Below, one piece after another: positions 16,648 through 26,062 of a stretch of 64,000 nt of DNA. The stretch covers positions 1-64,000 of the forward strand of contig NZ_OY759854.1 in assembly GCF_963662805.1 (NCBI RefSeq), given 5' to 3'. The notes under the pieces are model-generated. The model ran no database searches, was not told where the DNA came from, and saw nothing but the letters and a program-made list of their open reading frames with translations. Made by a program: the position numbers and the translations under genes. Numbering within the stretch: position 1 is the stretch's first letter; each line of letters opens with the position of its first letter. This DNA comes from an uncultured Cohaesibacter sp. (GTDB lineage: Bacteria > Pseudomonadota > Alphaproteobacteria > Rhizobiales > Cohaesibacteraceae).

Positions 16648-18072
16648 ATGTTGGACAAACGCAAATTCTTTATCGGCGGGGAATGGGTAGCCCCGATCTC
16701 TGCCACGGATCTGGATGTCATCAATCCGGCAACCGAGGAGGTGATCGCGGTTATTTCCATGGGAAGCGAAGCCGATGCCGATGCGGCTGTGATGGCTGCA
16801 AACGCCGCTTTTCCAGGCTTTTCAAAAACAACCAAGGTCGAGCGCATTGACCTGCTGGAAAGCATTCTGGCGGTCTATAAAACGCGTTACGATGAAATGG
16901 CCGACGCCATCACCGCCGAGATGGGAGCGCCTTGCAAGCTTTCCCATGCGGCACAGGCAGGTGTCGGGGTCGGGCATCTGCAAGGCTTTATTGATGCGCT
17001 GAAAGAGTATGAATTTGAAAGCACCTGTTGTGGCGATATCATTCTGCGCGAACCCATCGGGGTGTGCGGCCTGATCACGCCGTGGAACTGGCCGATGAAC
17101 CAGATGGTGCTGAAAATCGCTCCGGCGCTGGCCGCTGGCTGCACTATGGTGCTCAAACCATCCGAATTGACGCCGCTTTCGGCGATGCTCTATGCGGAAA
17201 TCCTGCATGAGGCGGGCGTGCCAAAAGGCGTGTTCAACCTTGTGAATGGTGAAGGGCCGGTGGTCGGCTCGGCTCTCTCGCGCCACAAGGATGTGCAGAT
17301 GATGTCCTTTACCGGCTCGACACGTGGTGGGGTGGCCGTGACAAAGGATGCTGCGGATACCGTCAAACGCGTGGCTCTGGAGTTGGGTGGCAAAAGCCCG
17401 AATGTGGTGTTTGCCGATACGCCAGACCTGCAAAGCTCGGTCACCCGAGGCGCGCGCGCCGTGTTCAACAATACCGGCCAGTCCTGCAACGCGCCAACTC
17501 GCATGCTGGTTGAGAAAAGCGTCTATGATGCGGCAATGCAGATCGCCAAGGCCGCTGCAGAAGCAACTGAGGTCGGCGATCCCTCCGAGGATGGCGCTCA
17601 TATCGGACCGCTGGTGAGCCAGATGCAATATGACAAGGTGCAGGCTCTCATACAGAAAGGCATTGATGAAGGCGCCACCCTGCTGGCGGGCGGCACGGGT
17701 AAACCGGAAGGGCGCAATGTGGGTTATTTCTGCAAACCAACCGTTTTTGGTAACGCGACCAACGAGATGACCATCGCGCGGGAAGAGATTTTCGGTCCAG
17801 TGCTAACCATGATCCCGTTCGAGGGCGAAGAGGAAGCCATCGCCATGGCCAACGATACGCCCTATGGTCTGGCTGCTTTCATCGAAACGGGAGACGAAGC
17901 GCGCGGTATGCGCGTCGCCAAGGCCTTGAGGGCCGGCATGGTGCGCCTCAATGGCTCCGACATCAATTGGGGCAGCCCCTTTGGTGGTTACAAGATGAGC
18001 GGATTGGGCCGTGAAGGCGGCCATTTCGGCATGGATGATTTTCTTGAGATCAAGGCGGTCTCGCGCCCCTGA
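16648..18072 (+). CDS. NAD(P)-dependent aldehyde dehydrogenase, PuuC-type role
   Basis: 474 residues of the ALDH superfamily. The cofactor site TPWNWPMNQMVLKIAPALAA lies near residue 148, FTGSTRGG near 223, the general base Glu in LELGGKSPNVV near 247, and the nucleophile Cys in NNTGQSCNAPTR near 281. EEIFGPVL and GGYKMSGLGREGG are also present. In the puu route it would oxidise gamma-glutamyl-gamma-aminobutyraldehyde to gamma-glutamyl-GABA. A ribosome site (GAGGGG) stands before ATG 16648. The gene ends at a strong terminator. ALDH substrate range is broad, so the assignment rests mainly on the neighbours. Confidence 0.88.
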   Translation: MLDKRKFFIGGEWVAPISATDLDVINPATEEVIAVISMGSEADADAAVMAANAAFPGFSKTTKVERIDLLESILAVYKTRYDEMADAITAEMGAPCKLSHAAQAGVGVGHLQGFIDALKEYEFESTCCGDIILREPIGVCGLITPWNWPMNQMVLKIAPALAAGCTMVLKPSELTPLSAMLYAEILHEAGVPKGVFNLVNGEGPVVGSALSRHKDVQMMSFTGSTRGGVAVTKDAADTVKRVALELGGKSPNVVFADTPDLQSSVTRGARAVFNNTGQSCNAPTRMLVEKSVYDAAMQIAKAAAEATEVGDPSEDGAHIGPLVSQMQYDKVQALIQKGIDEGATLLAGGTGKPEGRNVGYFCKPTVFGNATNEMTIAREEIFGPVLTMIPFEGEEEAIAMANDTPYGLAAFIETGDEARGMRVAKALRAGMVRLNGSDINWGSPFGGYKMSGLGREGGHFGMDDFLEIKAVSRP

Positions 18073-18099
18073 TCGGGACGATCAATTCCAGACGATAAA

Positions 18100-18121
18100 G
18101 GGGCCACAAGGCCCCTTTTTT
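18100..18121 (+). terminator. Rho-independent terminator after the aldehyde dehydrogenase gene
   Basis: A 6-bp GC stem (GGGGCC / GGCCCC), 4-base loop and six T. It lies between the convergent aldehyde dehydrogenase and oxidase genes and acts at least on the plus strand. Confidence 0.85.
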
Positions 18122-18143
18122 ACAAAGCAAATCTCAAGATGGT

Positions 18144-19484
18144 TTATGGTCGTGCTGGCGTGCCGATCCTGTCGCGCATCTTGTAATAGAGCATCGCCAT
18201 GACCAGAAGGGCATGGCGCAAGTGCCGTCCGCCGGGGAAGGGGTAGGTCGGTACATGTTCCATGGCGTCAAACCGGCTTGCCTGTCCGTCAATCAGGTCG
18301 GCCACCAGCTTTCCGGCAATGGTGGCGATCGCCACGCCATGACCGGAGAAGCCGCTGGCATTGATGATATTCTTGTCGAGCTTGGCAAAGTAGGGCATGC
18401 GGTTGACCGTGATCCCCAGCGTACCACCCCAGCCATAATCGATCCGCGCATCCTTCAATTGCGGATAGATTTCCAGCATCGGTTGACGCACGAAGGACTT
18501 GATATCCTCGGGGAACTTGAAGCTATAGGTTTCTCCTCCCCCAAACAGCATGCGCTTGTCTGCGGATAGACGATAATAATTGATGACGAACTTGCTGTCT
18601 GCCACGCCGAGATCATCCCGGATCAGCTCCCGCGCCAGTCCCTCATCGAGCGGTTCGGTGGCGATGATATAATTGTTCATTGGCATCACGCGAGCGGCGA
18701 CCTTCGGGACCAGACTTTCGATATAGCCATTGCAGGCGATGATCAGATGCTTGGCCTTGACGTGGCCTTGGGTGCATTTGATCGTGACGGTGTCTCCCTT
18801 TTCAATAGACTGCACTTCGCTATTCTCGAAAAGGATCGCGCCTGCCTTACGCGCAGCAGTTCCAAGACCTAAGGCATAGTTGAGCGGATGCAGATGGGCG
18901 GCAAACATATCCACCATACCCCCATAATAGGCGGTCGAGCCAACCATCTCCTCCACCTCAGCCTTGTTGACATAGCGAATATGCTCATAGCCATATTCGC
19001 AATTGAGCTTGTCGACATAGGCTTTGGAGTCTTCGGCATAATGGGGCTTGTGGTCGGCGTGCAGCGTGCCGGGCTTGAGGTCGCAGGCAATGTCGTGATC
19101 CGCAATCAGATCCTTGACCATCTGGATGCCATCCACCGCGATATCCCACAAAAGACGGGCATCGGCGGTTCCGACCATTTTCTCAAGCGTATCTTGCTCC
19201 AGGCGCTGGCCGGTGCAGACCTGACCACCATTGCGCCCCGAAGCCCCCCAGCCAACCCGATGGGCTTCCAGCAGAATGACTTTGTGCCCCTGTTGGGCAA
19301 GATGCAGGGCTGATGAAAGCCCGGCATAGCCTCCACCAATCACGCAGACATCACATTGTTGCTCTCCCTTCAGAGAGGGCAGAGGATCGTGCGGGTTGGC
19401 TGTGGCGGCGTAATAACTGTCTGGATAGGTTCCCTGCTTGTCGTTGCCATGCAGAAAACCGCCCTTGGGGCTGCTAAGACTCAT
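18144..19484 (-). CDS. puuB: FAD-dependent oxidoreductase, probable gamma-glutamylputrescine oxidase (PuuB)
   Basis: 446 residues of the DAO/glycine-oxidase fold. The dinucleotide motif CVIGGGYAGLSSALHLAQQG is near residue 46 and a second FAD contact is GWGASGRNGGQV near 79. The C-terminal half has YNYIIA-type text (MPMNNYIIATEPL), GWGGTLGITVNRMPYFA and NASGFSGHGVAIATIAGKL, as in PuuB and related amine oxidases. It would oxidise gamma-glutamylputrescine to the aldehyde with release of ammonia and peroxide. The aminotransferase gene lies 89 bp upstream on the same strand. Confidence 0.87.
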   Translation of the reverse strand: MSLSSPKGGFLHGNDKQGTYPDSYYAATANPHDPLPSLKGEQQCDVCVIGGGYAGLSSALHLAQQGHKVILLEAHRVGWGASGRNGGQVCTGQRLEQDTLEKMVGTADARLLWDIAVDGIQMVKDLIADHDIACDLKPGTLHADHKPHYAEDSKAYVDKLNCEYGYEHIRYVNKAEVEEMVGSTAYYGGMVDMFAAHLHPLNYALGLGTAARKAGAILFENSEVQSIEKGDTVTIKCTQGHVKAKHLIIACNGYIESLVPKVAARVMPMNNYIIATEPLDEGLARELIRDDLGVADSKFVINYYRLSADKRMLFGGGETYSFKFPEDIKSFVRQPMLEIYPQLKDARIDYGWGGTLGITVNRMPYFAKLDKNIINASGFSGHGVAIATIAGKLVADLIDGQASRFDAMEHVPTYPFPGGRHLRHALLVMAMLYYKMRDRIGTPARP

Positions 19485-19573
19485 GAAAGCACCTATTGCA
19501 ATGCGTGCTGTGTGGGAGAGGCTTTGCGCTTAGGCCTTTGGCCTTGACCCTATGTCTCTCCCGCAGGACATAA

Positions 19574-20968
19574 TTATTTGTAAAGATCGCGGGCCTTGAT
19601 GTCGGCCAGCGTCAGATCAAGACATTTGGCGGCTTTGCTGACCAGCTCATCAATTTCGCTGTTGGAGATGACCAGTGGCGGCGCGATAATCATGGTATCG
19701 CCCACATGGCGCATCACCAGACCGTTATTGAAGCAATGTTCCCGGCAAATGAGGCCGACGGTTCCCTTGCTGGCGGCAAAAGGCGCACGGGCAGTTTTGT
19801 CTGGCGTTAGCTCAAGTGCGGCAACGAGCCCCTTGGAGCGGGCTTCTCCGATCAGTGGATGATCGCCCAGTGCGGCCCATTTCTCTGCCAGATAAGGCGC
19901 TGCCCGGTCGCGCACGCCCTCAACGATATGTTCGCGCTCCATGATTTCGAGATTCGTCAAGGCAGCTGCGCAAGCGACCGGATGGCCTGAATAGGTGTAG
20001 CCATGGGCAAATTCTCCCCCATGAGCAATGAAGCCTTCGGCCACACGATCCGAGACCAGCACACCTGCTATCGGCAGATAACCCGAGGAGAGCCCCTTGG
20101 CGATAGTCATCAGGTCAGGCTTGATCTGATAGGTGTCCGAGCCAAACCAGTTGCCCGTGCGCCCGAAGCCACAAATCACTTCATCGGCAATCAGCAGAAT
20201 GTCGCGTTCATCGCAAATGCGCTGGATTTCCGGCCAATAGCTGTCCGGTGGAATGACTACGCCTCCCGCCCCCTGAATGGGCTCGGCGATAAAGGCCGCA
20301 ACCTTGTCTTCGCCGATCCGGTCAATTTCCTCTTCCAGTGCGCGGGCGCGCATCAGGCCGAAGTCTGCCGGATCCATGTCCCCACCTTCGCCATACCAAT
20401 AGGGCTGGTCAATATGGGTGATATCGGGAATGGGCAAACCGCCCTGAGCATGCATGCCCTTCATGCCGCCCAGTGAGGCCGCAGCCACCGTGGAGCCGTG
20501 ATAGGCATTCTTGCGAGCGATGATGACCTTCTTGTCAGGCTTGCCCATGCTGGCCCAATAATGGCGCACCATGCGCACCACCGTGTCGTTGGATTCCGAG
20601 CCGGAATTGCCATAGAAGACATGATTGATATGAGGTGGTGCCAACGAGGCAAGTTTTTCCGAAAGGGCCACCACTGGCGGGTGGGTGGTCATGAAAAAGG
20701 TGTTGTAATAGGGCAGCTGCTCCATCTGCCGCATCGCAGCTTCCTGAATTTCCTTGCGCCCATAGCCGACATTGACACACCAGAGCCCGGCCATGCCATC
20801 CAGCATCCGGTTGCCTTCGCTGTCATAAAGATACACGCCCTCGGCACGGGTGATGATGCGCGCGCCTTTTTCATTGAGCTCCTGGGTATCTGTAAAAGGA
20901 TGCAGATGATGGGCGGCATCCTTTTGTTGCAGCTCTTGGGTCGGTGGCAGGTTGGCCATGAAAGTCAT
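19574..20968 (-). CDS. Class III aminotransferase, putrescine/polyamine-pyruvate type (SpuC-like)
   Basis: 464 residues, PLP-dependent. It shows FYGNSGSESNDTVVRMVRHY (cofactor phosphate contact), IIARKNAYHGSTVAAASLGG, FIAEPIQGAGGV, LLIADEVICGFGRTG with the Asp that pairs with PLP, and the Schiff-base Lys in TIAKGLSSGYLP near residue 290. The text is that of the SpuC group, which transfers an amino group from putrescine (or a related amine) to pyruvate. Its presence beside PuuB gives the cell two ways to remove the amine. ATG 20968 is preceded by GGGAGACC. The upstream gene, 75 bp away, encodes the gamma-glutamyl ligase. Confidence 0.88.
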   Translation of the reverse strand: MTFMANLPPTQELQQKDAAHHLHPFTDTQELNEKGARIITRAEGVYLYDSEGNRMLDGMAGLWCVNVGYGRKEIQEAAMRQMEQLPYYNTFFMTTHPPVVALSEKLASLAPPHINHVFYGNSGSESNDTVVRMVRHYWASMGKPDKKVIIARKNAYHGSTVAAASLGGMKGMHAQGGLPIPDITHIDQPYWYGEGGDMDPADFGLMRARALEEEIDRIGEDKVAAFIAEPIQGAGGVVIPPDSYWPEIQRICDERDILLIADEVICGFGRTGNWFGSDTYQIKPDLMTIAKGLSSGYLPIAGVLVSDRVAEGFIAHGGEFAHGYTYSGHPVACAAALTNLEIMEREHIVEGVRDRAAPYLAEKWAALGDHPLIGEARSKGLVAALELTPDKTARAPFAASKGTVGLICREHCFNNGLVMRHVGDTMIIAPPLVISNSEIDELVSKAAKCLDLTLADIKARDLYK

Positions 20969-21043
20969 GTTGGTCTCCCGTCTCTGGATGCCACTCTTTG
21001 ATGGCGGCTGGACAGATGGCGATTGGCAAAGGCAAAGGGTGAA

Positions 21044-22474
21044 TTAGACAGTCAGCAGCAAGTGCTCGCGCTCCCATGGGCTGATGACCTGATTGAATTC
21101 TTCCGATTCATGCAGCTTGATCTGGCTGTAGATGGTGACGAAATCCGGCCCCAAAAGATCGTGCAACTGCTCGTTCTTCTCCAGCCGCCCAAGTGAATGA
21201 TGCACCGAGCGCGGCAACGAGAAGGGCATGTGATGAGCATGATGCTGCAATTGCGGCTTGGGCTTGTCTTTGTTGATGATGCCCAGAAGGCCGCAGGCCA
21301 GACTGGCGGCAATCGCCAGATACGGATTCGTATCCGCGCCAACAAGGCGGTTTTCGATGCGCCGGTTCTTGGGCGAAGAGTTGGGAATGCGCAAGCCAAC
21401 GGAGCGGTTGTCAATGGACCATTCCAGATTGATGGGCGCGGAATCGCCCGCCAGCAAACGGCGGTAGCTGTTCACATAAGGCGCAAGGATGCTCATCACG
21501 TCCGGCAGATATGTCTGCTGGCCTCCGAGGAAGTGATAAAACAGCTCACTCGGCTCGCCATCTTCATTGGAGAAGACATTGGCGCCGGTCTTGGCGTCCA
21601 CCACGCTCTGGTGGATATGCATGGCGCTGCCCGGCTCGTTATCCATCGGCTTGGCCATAAAGGTGGCATAACAATCATGCCGGAAGGCCGCTTCGCGAAT
21701 AAGGCGTTTGAAGACGAAAATCTGGTCAGCAAGATCAAGCGGATTGCCATGAATGAGGTTGATCTCAAGCTGCCCAGCGCCGCCTTCCTGAATGACCGTG
21801 TCGATCTCCAGACCCTGCGCTTCAGCGAAATCATAGATATCCTCTATAATGCGGTCATATTCGTCTACCGCAGCAATGGAATAGGCCTGCCGCCCAACAG
21901 ATTGCCGTCCGGAGCGCCCGATGGGGGGCTCAAGTGGGTAATCAGGGTCGGAATTGCGCTTGGTCAGATAGAATTCCAGCTCTGGCGCAACAACAGCATT
22001 CCAGCCCATCGCCTCAAAGCCGCCGATCACACGGCGCAAAACATTGCGCGGGGCCAGCTCCACCGGCTCGCCTTCCAGCGTGTACAGATCGTGGATGACC
22101 TGCACCGTCGGATCGTTGGCCCAGGGCACTGAACGCACCGTGGAGAGATCCGGCACCAGCTGGATATCCCGTTCCATCATGAAATCCTGCCGGTCTTCCA
22201 TTTCGATATAGGCGCCGGTGATGGTCTGGAAGAAAATGGATGTCGGTAGATAGGTCGGATTGAGGCCTGAAAATTTCGAGGCTGGCATGGCCTTGCCGCG
22301 CGCAATGCCCACGATGTCGGGCACGACGCACTCGACTTCATCAATGTGGCGCGAGCGCATCCATTCGCGCACCTCTTCTGCCTTTTGCGGCAAGGGAATG
22401 CCGTCTCCCAGACTGCTACTGTCGGACGGGGTAGGGGTAGGAGCTTTGGGTGTCTTGTCTTCTGAGCTGGTCAT
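21044..22474 (-). CDS. puuA: Gamma-glutamylputrescine synthetase (glutamine-synthetase family, PuuA)
   Basis: About 476 residues of the GlnA fold. Metal and substrate residues are in APELEFYLTKR, VIQEGGAGQLEINL, FMAKPMDNEPGSAMHIHQS, the Arg-rich nucleotide part SSPKNRRIENRLVGADTNPY, and INLEWSIDNRSVGLRIP. The text matches PuuA-like ligases rather than nitrogen-assimilation GlnA, and the adenylylation Tyr loop is absent. It joins glutamate to putrescine using ATP. I take ATG 22474 (AGGT upstream) over the TTG at 22495. Pro/Ser-rich residues 5-25 are a variable tail. Two GntR boxes lie 60-100 bp upstream. Confidence 0.88.
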   Translation of the reverse strand: MTSSEDKTPKAPTPTPSDSSSLGDGIPLPQKAEEVREWMRSRHIDEVECVVPDIVGIARGKAMPASKFSGLNPTYLPTSIFFQTITGAYIEMEDRQDFMMERDIQLVPDLSTVRSVPWANDPTVQVIHDLYTLEGEPVELAPRNVLRRVIGGFEAMGWNAVVAPELEFYLTKRNSDPDYPLEPPIGRSGRQSVGRQAYSIAAVDEYDRIIEDIYDFAEAQGLEIDTVIQEGGAGQLEINLIHGNPLDLADQIFVFKRLIREAAFRHDCYATFMAKPMDNEPGSAMHIHQSVVDAKTGANVFSNEDGEPSELFYHFLGGQQTYLPDVMSILAPYVNSYRRLLAGDSAPINLEWSIDNRSVGLRIPNSSPKNRRIENRLVGADTNPYLAIAASLACGLLGIINKDKPKPQLQHHAHHMPFSLPRSVHHSLGRLEKNEQLHDLLGPDFVTIYSQIKLHESEEFNQVISPWEREHLLLTV

Positions 22475-22535
22475 GAAATTACCTGTTGAAGTCAAATCGC
22501 AGCCAGTGCGATTGCATTTGTAACGTATCGCAGGA

Positions 22536-22573
22536 TGTGATCACAAAGCAAGGAAAATTTGTGATCACAAATT
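22536..22573. promoter_or_regulatory. Tandem GntR boxes upstream of puuA
   Basis: Two sites: TGTGATCACA at 22536-22545 and an 18-bp perfect palindrome AATTTGTGATCACAAATT at 22556-22573. Their centres are 24 bp apart, slightly over two helical turns, so two dimers could bind on the same face. They sit in the promoter of the ligase-aminotransferase-oxidase operon, and the second is the best match to the family of boxes in this cluster. Confidence 0.8.
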
Positions 22574-22677
22574 GAGAGACTTTGCACTTTTATTGCCTTG
22601 CCCCTTTCGCGGAAGCGCAAAGAAAGGCTGGCAGCGGTCAGTCTGCGGGTAATCGGAGGATTTGGAAAGGGGGTGTC

Positions 22678-23400
22678 TTAAAGATCATCGCTCAGTAGCA
22701 AAGTGCCCTGATGTACATCTTCCGAGATGGCTGTGCGCAGGGCTGCGCTATCGCCCTGTTGCAGGGCGTCAATAGCCTGTTTGTGTTGGTCAATCAGGTT
22801 CGCTGTGCCGTGTCGCCCATAAACAAGACGCATGAAAGGACCAAATTGCATCCAGACATTTTCCACCAGTTTGATGATGACATCGGACCGGGCCATTTCA
22901 TAAAGGGCAAAGTGAAAAGCGTGATTGCCCCGCATGTAGCCTTCAACATCGCCATTTTCCAGACAGGCATCAATGGCATCGTCAATGGTGATCAAACGTT
23001 GGATATCGGCCTCGGTCACATTGGGTAGGGCCATCTCTGCCAGTTCTGGCTCCAGCAGGGAGCGGGTGAGGTTGATCTCGTGATACTTCTTCTCGGTCAT
23101 GGCAGGAATGGAAACACGCCGGTTGCCGTGGCTTTCAAGCGCGCCTTCCGCAGTCAGGCGGCGCACTGCTTCTCGCACAGGCATGGGAGAAACTTGCAAA
23201 TTATCTGCAAGGCCACGCAGAGTGACAGCCTTGCCGGGCCGAAAGCCACCAAATAGCAGGCGTTCGCGCAAGGCCTGATAGATCCGCTCGTGCGCGGTCA
23301 ACGGTTTGGCATCTTGTCCATCCGCGTTTTCGATTGTTTTGTCGGTTACTGCGATCTCGTCCTTGGTCATGGCTCCTTTATACTGGTGCTTGTCGGTCAT
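22678..23400 (-). CDS. GntR-family (FCD) regulator of the polyamine cluster
   Basis: 240 residues. The winged helix is at about residues 35-100 (HERIYQALRERLLFGGFRPG, LADNLQVSPMPVREAVRRL) and the FCD domain follows (LTRSLLEPELAEMALPNVT, NHAFHFALYEMARSDVIIKL, DQHKQAIDALQQGDS). It sits in the middle of the cluster, with GntR boxes on both sides (22536-22573 and 23443-23457). It is therefore the probable binder of the TTGTGATCACAA sites. Repression relieved by a polyamine or gamma-glutamyl intermediate would be usual, but that is inferred. Confidence 0.88.
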   Translation of the reverse strand: MTDKHQYKGAMTKDEIAVTDKTIENADGQDAKPLTAHERIYQALRERLLFGGFRPGKAVTLRGLADNLQVSPMPVREAVRRLTAEGALESHGNRRVSIPAMTEKKYHEINLTRSLLEPELAEMALPNVTEADIQRLITIDDAIDACLENGDVEGYMRGNHAFHFALYEMARSDVIIKLVENVWMQFGPFMRLVYGRHGTANLIDQHKQAIDALQQGDSAALRTAISEDVHQGTLLLSDDL

Positions 23401-23442
23401 GCAAAGAGAATTTGATCGAAAAGGCTTGCAGCAGGGAAAATT

Positions 23443-23457
23443 TTGTGATCAAATTTT
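23443..23457. promoter_or_regulatory. GntR half-palindrome between the regulator gene and potF
   Basis: TTGTGATC followed by AAATTTT: the left half matches the TTGTGATCACAA box and the right half lacks the ACA. It lies 43 bp before the regulator start on the minus strand and about 90 bp before the binding-protein gene on the plus strand. It could serve both autoregulation and the transporter operon. Confidence 0.55.
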
Positions 23458-23542
23458 GCAATAATGGCCAAAAAGGCCAATCGGGCGACAACAGCCCATC
23501 GCAATCATCACAATTCCCGATAGAATCGAGGGGACTTACACG

Positions 23543-24652
23543 ATGGCAGACAAAGCAGGCAAGCTTTTCTCCAAAACCGCACTCGCTGTAGCGGCGCTGC
23601 TTACCGCAACAGGCACAGGGATCGCGGCGGACAAAGAACTCCATATTTTCAACTGGTCGGATTATATCGACGAATCCATTATTAGCGATTTTGAAGCGGA
23701 AACCGGAATCAAGGTCACCTATGACGTGTTTGATTCCAACGAGGTGCTCGAAACCAAATTGCTGGCAGGCTCCACCGGCTATGACATTGTGGTTCCGACC
23801 GGCACATTCCTTCAGCGCCAGATTCAGGCCGGCGTTTTTCAGAAGCTGGACAAATCCAAGCTGCCCAATCTGAAGAATATGTGGGACGCGGTCTCCGAAC
23901 GCACTGCGGCCTATGATCCGGGCAATGACTATTCCATCAACTATATGTGGGGCACCACCGGCGTAGGCTTTAACGTAGCAGCAGCCAAGGAACGCATGGG
24001 CGATATGCCGCTCAACACATGGGACATGGTCTTCAAACCGGAAATCGCGGCCAAATTCGCCGATTGCGGCATTTATATTCTGGATGCGCCTACCGAAGTC
24101 ATTCCGCTGACCCTCATGTATTTGGGGAAAGATCCCAACAGCCATGACAAGGACGATATCGCCGCCGCCGAGGAGCTGCTGCTTTCCATTCGCCCTTATG
24201 TTCAGAAATTCCATTCCTCTGAATATATCAACGCGCTGGCCAATGGTGACATCTGTCTGGCCATCGGATGGTCTGGCGATGTCTTCCAGGCCCGCGACCG
24301 TGCGGCAGAAGCTGATAATGGCGTCGAAGTCAATTACATCATCCCCAAGGAAGGGGCTCAGATGTGGTTCGACCAGATGGCCATTCCGGCCGATGCGGCA
24401 AATGTGGAAGAAGCCCATACCTTCCTCAACTACATCATGCGCCCGGACGTGATCGCCAAAGCCTCAAACTATGTCTATTACGCCAATGGCAACAAGGCTT
24501 CCCAGGAGCTGCTTGAAGAAGATGTTATCGGCGATCCTGCGGTTTATCCTGATGAGGAAACCACAGCAAAGCTGTTTGTACATATGCCTTACCCGCCAAA
24601 AATCCAGCGTGTGGTTACTCGCGCATGGACCAAGGTGAAATCAGGACAGTAA
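23543..24652 (+). CDS. potF: Periplasmic polyamine-binding protein (PotF type)
   Basis: 369 residues with a signal peptide (LAVAALLTATGTGIAA, cut near residue 29) and the start HIFNWSDYIDESIISDFEAE, the hallmark of PotD/PotF proteins. The ligand-pocket text follows: VVPTGTFLQRQIQAGVFQKL, NYMWGTTGVGFN, AIGWSGDVFQARDRA and QMWFDQMAIPADA. The acidic and aromatic pocket residues expected for putrescine (WSD, the Asp in WSGD, WFDQ) are visible. It delivers putrescine to the PotGHI complex. A hairpin 10 bases after the stop separates it from potG, so it can be made in excess. Confidence 0.93.
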   Translation: MADKAGKLFSKTALAVAALLTATGTGIAADKELHIFNWSDYIDESIISDFEAETGIKVTYDVFDSNEVLETKLLAGSTGYDIVVPTGTFLQRQIQAGVFQKLDKSKLPNLKNMWDAVSERTAAYDPGNDYSINYMWGTTGVGFNVAAAKERMGDMPLNTWDMVFKPEIAAKFADCGIYILDAPTEVIPLTLMYLGKDPNSHDKDDIAAAEELLLSIRPYVQKFHSSEYINALANGDICLAIGWSGDVFQARDRAAEADNGVEVNYIIPKEGAQMWFDQMAIPADAANVEEAHTFLNYIMRPDVIAKASNYVYYANGNKASQELLEEDVIGDPAVYPDEETTAKLFVHMPYPPKIQRVVTRAWTKVKSGQ

Positions 24653-24661
24653 GGAAGACGC

Positions 24662-24682
24662 GCCGGGCCTCTTTGGCCCGGC
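24662..24682 (+). terminator. Hairpin after potF
   Basis: An 8-bp perfect stem (GCCGGGCC / GGCCCGGC) with a 5-base loop, followed by ATTTC rather than a clean T run. It may act as a partial terminator or protect the potF message, giving more binding protein than transporter. Confidence 0.55.
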
Positions 24683-24891
24683 ATTTCGGTCTGAGCCTCC
24701 TTTGCGGTGAGGCAAACTGTTTGCCGATTGCAGGGCACGGTCAGACATTTGGCAAGGCGCGCAGCGTGGTGGCCGCGTGCCGGGCTTCTGCGTGAGCCAG
24801 TGGCGTAAATTGGCATTGTATGTGGTTCGAGGGCATCGCCTAAAGCCTCCCTTTATGGTGTCCATCGGGCATTTGGATAGCGAGAGTGAGA

Positions 24892-26058
24892 ATGAATGGT
24901 TCCCCCAATTCCGGATCCGGCTGCAATTTTGCGCCCTGGAGTGATCCGAAAGAAAAGCCGCTGATACGGTTTGACGCCGTCACCAAGAAATTCGGCGACT
25001 TCGTCGCTATCGACAATTTGAATTTGAAAATTTACGAGCGTGAATTTTTCGCTCTGCTTGGCCCCTCCGGCTGTGGCAAGACGACGCTGATGCGCATGCT
25101 TGCCGGTTTTGAACAACCGACCATGGGCTCCATCATGATGCGGCAGCAGCATCTGACAGACATCCCGCCCCATCGGCGCCCCGTCAACATGATGTTCCAG
25201 TCCTATGCGCTCTTCCCGCACATGAGTGTGGAGCAGAATATCGCCTTCGGTCTCAAGCAGGAGAAGCGCCCCAAGGCAGAGATCAAAGACCGGGTCGAGG
25301 AAATGATCGCGCTGGTGCAGTTGAAGGCCTTTGCCAAGCGCAAGCCGCACCAGCTTTCAGGCGGTCAGAGGCAACGCGTGGCGCTGGCCCGTTCCCTCGC
25401 CAAGAAACCCAAGCTTTTATTGCTCGATGAACCCTTGGGGGCGCTCGACAGAAAGCTGCGTGAGCAGACCCAGTTCGAGTTGATGACCATTCAGGAGAAG
25501 CTCGGTACGACCTTTGTAATCGTCACTCATGATCAGGAAGAAGCGATGACGGTGGCGAGCCGTATTGCGCTGATGGATCAGGGCAAGCTGGTGCAGGTCA
25601 GTACGCCACGGGAAATCTATGAAACGCCGAACAGTCGGTATGTGGCTGATTTTCTGGGCGACGTGAATATCATCGGCGGGCACATTCTGGGGCCGGACGA
25701 CAAGGAAGACGACATCGTTCAGCTCGCATGGCATGAAGATTATGCCCCCTTGCGCATTCGCCTGCCGCAGCCGGTCAGTTTCCCCGAAAAGGGAACGGAA
25801 AGGTGGGTGGCCGTGCGTCCTGAAAAAGTGCGCATCACCAAGGAATATCCCACCGACACCCACAATATCCTCAAGGGTAAGGTGCTCGATATCGCCTATA
25901 CCGGCAACATCTCCACCTATCATGTGGAGACAGAAGACGGCCAGATCATCAAGTCGCAGGAAGCCAATCTGGAGCATCTGCATCGCCGTGCCATCACATG
26001 GGACGATGAAGTCTTTGTGCATTGGCGCGCAGGCGGCTGCGTGTTGTTGGAGCGATGA
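24892..26058 (+). CDS. potG: Polyamine ABC transporter ATPase (PotG type)
   Basis: About 388 residues. The core has Walker A GPSGCGKTT near residue 57, FQSYALFPHM, the signature LSGGQRQRVAL, Walker B LLLLDEPLGALD and switch His VIVTHDQEEAM. A C-terminal TOBE domain follows (VRPEKVRI, GKVLDIAYTGNISTYHVE). The TOBE region and the PotA/PotG-type text mark it as the spermidine/putrescine class. I use ATG 24892; a GTG two codons upstream is the alternative. The stop is 4 bp before potH. Confidence 0.93.
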   Translation: MNGSPNSGSGCNFAPWSDPKEKPLIRFDAVTKKFGDFVAIDNLNLKIYEREFFALLGPSGCGKTTLMRMLAGFEQPTMGSIMMRQQHLTDIPPHRRPVNMMFQSYALFPHMSVEQNIAFGLKQEKRPKAEIKDRVEEMIALVQLKAFAKRKPHQLSGGQRQRVALARSLAKKPKLLLLDEPLGALDRKLREQTQFELMTIQEKLGTTFVIVTHDQEEAMTVASRIALMDQGKLVQVSTPREIYETPNSRYVADFLGDVNIIGGHILGPDDKEDDIVQLAWHEDYAPLRIRLPQPVSFPEKGTERWVAVRPEKVRITKEYPTDTHNILKGKVLDIAYTGNISTYHVETEDGQIIKSQEANLEHLHRRAITWDDEVFVHWRAGGCVLLER

Positions 26059-26062
26059 GGTC

